From: Deferribacteraceae bacterium UBA1873 | Lineage (GTDB): Bacteria > Chrysiogenota > Deferribacteres > Deferribacterales > Flexistipitaceae | DNA length: 6,791 nucleotides | Assembly: GCA_002338145.1 (NCBI GenBank) | Contig: DDHP01000002.1 | Span: forward strand, 1 to 6,791 | Reading direction: 5' to 3' | Shown: piece by piece, positions 5,380 through 6,791 of the stretch | Numbering within the stretch: the stretch's first letter is position 1 | How the letters are laid out: every line of letters begins with the position of its first letter | Made by a program: the position numbers and the translations under genes | Notes under the pieces: model-generated | The model's database searches: none | Told to the model about the DNA's origin: nothing | What the model saw: only the letters and a program-made list of their open reading frames with translations

Positions 5380-5820
5380 ATGAGTACTGTAAAAGATATT
5401 CTGTCCAAAAAAGAGAACCAGGTTTATACCGTCTCTCCGGAGAAAACCGTTTTCGAAGCACTGAAGATTATGAGTAATGAAGACATCGGTGCATTGATAG
5501 TTACAGAAGGAAACAGTGTTATAGGAATTTTTTCTGAAAGGGATTATGCGAGAAAAGTTATCCTTAAAGGTAAATCATCAAAAGATCTCAAAGTTTCCGA
5601 CATTATGACAACAAACGTTTTATTTGTAACACCCAAAAACACCGTGGAAGAATGCATGGCATTAATGACAGAAAAACGTATCAGACACCTGCCGGTTCTG
5701 GAAAATAAAAAATTAACAGGACTTGTATCCATAGGCGATATTGTAAAACAGGTTATTTCCGATCATAAGTTTACCATTAAAGAGCTGGAAAAATATATTT
5801 CCGGAGATATTGCTGGATAA
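5380..5820 (+). CDS. Two-CBS-domain protein
   Basis: A 146-residue protein consisting almost entirely of a tandem CBS pair (Bateman module). CBS1 spans about residues 10-64, with IGALIVTEGNSVIGIFSERDYARKV; CBS2 spans about 74-127, with IRHLPVLENKKLTGLVSIGDIVKQV. Such modules bind adenine nucleotides (AMP, ATP, NADH or SAM) in clefts between the repeats and usually sense energy state. No enzyme, transporter or DNA-binding domain is attached, so it must act on a partner in trans or as a nucleotide sensor. The start ATG at 5380 has an AAAAAGGAGGT SD in the 16-bp gap after the cupin stop, so the two genes form a transcription unit. The stop at 5820 is 20 bp from the convergent ferritin-VIT gene. 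I see no convincing terminator in between. Confidence 0.92.
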   Translation: MSTVKDILSKKENQVYTVSPEKTVFEALKIMSNEDIGALIVTEGNSVIGIFSERDYARKVILKGKSSKDLKVSDIMTTNVLFVTPKNTVEECMALMTEKRIRHLPVLENKKLTGLVSIGDIVKQVISDHKFTIKELEKYISGDIAG

Positions 5821-5840
5821 AACTGAAAAACACGCTCCCA

Positions 5841-6722
5841 CTATATTTCAATGCCCCAAAAGCTTCTTATACCGAAGCCTATAATAAATGTCAGCAATGC
5901 AACTCCGAGGCTTATAGTGCTCATTTCAGTAAAACGTTTGATAAAATTAAAATCTTTGGCCACTGAAACGTAAAAGTTAAAAAATGCTATTATCAGTATA
6001 GCTATGACAAGCGTTGTAAGCAGAGACAGAAAAGGATTATGCATCAGCAGATATGGTAATATTAACAAAAAAACTGTTAATATATAAGCTGTACCCGTAT
6101 AAATAGCAGATTTAACAGCATATTTTTTGCTGCTTTCTGCTGCGGTTGAAAGATATTCCGAAGCTGCCATAGAAAATGATGCCGCAATGCCTGTAATAAG
6201 ACCGGCAAGTGCGATAAGATCGGCATTTTGCAATGCAAAAGTAAATCCTGCAAGTGCTCCGGTCAGCTCAACCAGAGCATCATTCAGCCCCAGCACAAGG
6301 GAGCCGATATATTCCAGTCTCTCCTCTTTAATCATATTAAGCAGCGTATGTTCATGCTCATCCTCTTCCTGTTTAATATCAACAGCTTCAGGAAGAATTT
6401 CGCCAAGTTTCTCATAAGCTTTTACCGCTGCTTCCTCCCCTTTTTCAAGCAGCTTAATTCCGAATGTCAGTCCAAAAATTTTTGTAATCCAGAAATAGAG
6501 AAAAATTTTAAAACTGTCCGGTTTAACATCTTTTTTCGTAACAGACTTTAAAAATTTGTAATGTCTCAGTTCATCTTCAGCTATATCTTTTAAAACCTGT
6601 TTATTCTGCTCATCTTTCAACCCGTCAGCTATTTTGTGATACAAAAAATACTCGGAAATTTCATTTTTTTGAGCATTTATCAATGAATTTTTCGTTTCCT
6701 GATCCAAATTTAATTGTTCCAA
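5841..6722 (-). CDS. Membrane-bound ferritin-like/VIT1 fusion, probable iron (or Mn) exporter
   Basis: A 293-residue fusion of an N-terminal ferritin/rubrerythrin-like four-helix domain to a C-terminal VIT1/CCC1 membrane domain, the architecture of MbfA. Candidate di-metal ligands, numbered from the TTG start, are Glu21 in the first helix, Glu51-x-x-His54 (EDELRH), Glu96/Glu97 in the third helix and Glu120-x-x-His123 within QEEDEHEH. The membrane domain has five hydrophobic segments at about 141-164, 169-191, 207-226, 232-251 and 267-286. It includes SMAASEYLS, equivalent to the conserved VIT1 SMAAGEY motif, and LNDALVELTGALAG. The VIT loop between TM2 and TM3 is short, so the ferritin-like domain probably supplies the metal-gathering site. 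MbfA-type proteins export iron and protect against iron and peroxide stress; manganese is possible. The preferred start is TTG at 6722, because GGAGGT lies 7 nt upstream. Confidence 0.9.
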   Translation of the reverse strand: MEQLNLDQETKNSLINAQKNEISEYFLYHKIADGLKDEQNKQVLKDIAEDELRHYKFLKSVTKKDVKPDSFKIFLYFWITKIFGLTFGIKLLEKGEEAAVKAYEKLGEILPEAVDIKQEEDEHEHTLLNMIKEERLEYIGSLVLGLNDALVELTGALAGFTFALQNADLIALAGLITGIAASFSMAASEYLSTAAESSKKYAVKSAIYTGTAYILTVFLLILPYLLMHNPFLSLLTTLVIAILIIAFFNFYVSVAKDFNFIKRFTEMSTISLGVALLTFIIGFGIRSFWGIEI

Positions 6723-6729
6723 AGAACTT

Positions 6730-6735
6730 ACCTCC
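6730..6735 (-). promoter_or_regulatory. Shine-Dalgarno that fixes a TTG start for the ferritin-VIT gene
   Basis: The reverse strand reads GGAGGT, seven bases, then TTG at 6722-6720. There is no in-frame ATG near the expected N-terminus. An upstream in-frame TTG at 6737-6735 runs into the SD itself and so cannot use it. Confidence 0.75.
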
Positions 6736-6758
6736 AATTCAAAATAATATAAGACCTT

Positions 6759-6773
6759 TGAATAATGTATTCA
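6759..6773. promoter_or_regulatory. 15-bp palindrome upstream of the ferritin-VIT gene, possible operator
   Basis: TGAATA (6759-6764) and TATTCA (6768-6773) are exact reverse complements around ATG. On the minus strand it lies 7 bp upstream of a possible -10 box TATATT (plus-strand 6746-6751), in the -35/spacer zone where a repressor would act. The 15-bp span equals that of a Fur 7-1-7 box, but only about 8 of 14 positions match that consensus, so the regulator is open. Confidence 0.45.
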
Positions 6774-6791
6774 TATAAATTTTACCCCCTC

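Noticed and set aside
5796..5840. A terminator between the CBS and ferritin-VIT genes
   Set aside because: ATATTTCCGGAGATAT at the end of the CBS gene is near-palindromic, but no T-run follows on either strand at the right distance.
6127..6551. Two plus-strand frames of about 100 codons opposite the ferritin-VIT gene
   Set aside because: They are shadows of a conserved gene, with no SD, and their translations have biased Ser- or Cys-rich composition.
6723..6737. A start for the ferritin-VIT gene at TTG 6737
   Set aside because: That codon overlaps the SD GGAGGT, which instead serves TTG 6722.

Overview
The window is AT-rich DNA (GC in the high thirties by eye) from a Gram-negative bacterium. 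It encodes an outer-membrane efflux channel, a lipid-anchored periplasmic adaptor and many strong Shine-Dalgarno (SD) sites. Nothing here fixes the species. The protein style recalls Deferribacterota or related metal-respiring anaerobes, but that is an impression from memory, not a result. All genes look like ordinary chromosomal genes; I see no transposase, integrase, CRISPR array, tRNA or rRNA.

Left part (1-2890, minus strand): a compact four-gene operon, arsR regulator - TolC-like outer-membrane factor - HlyD/AcrA-like adaptor - start of a further gene cut by the window edge, expected to be the RND pump. The junctions are ATG/TGA overlap, TAA|ATG and TAA|ATG, so translation is probably coupled throughout. 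The promoter in front of arsR has a perfect TTGACA -35 box and is covered by a perfect 10-bp inverted repeat. This is a textbook layout for a self-repressing sensor that opens an efflux pump.

Middle (2890-3520): an intergenic region with a 60-bp array of ten hexanucleotide repeats (consensus CTTTAC), then a short TrmO/TsaA-family gene on the plus strand. That gene converges on a tautomerase gene with only 5 bp between the stops.

3520-4900 (minus strand): a YbfB/YjiJ-type MFS transporter followed, with a 20-bp overlap, by a small 4-oxalocrotonate-tautomerase-like protein that lacks the two classical arginines. Divergently, on the plus strand (5016-5820), a small cupin and a two-CBS-domain protein form a second short operon.

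Right end (5841-6722, minus strand): a membrane-bound ferritin-like/VIT1 fusion (MbfA-like), probably an iron or manganese exporter. It starts at a TTG codon behind a strong SD. A 15-bp palindrome lies upstream, related in form to one at the MFS start.

The window thus carries two probable metal or toxicant export units plus small-molecule housekeeping genes. I do not see a clearly new multi-gene system. The points most worth a second look are the hexanucleotide array, the operator architecture, the unusual cysteine pattern of the ArsR sensor and the similar palindromes at 4899-4917 and 6759-6773.
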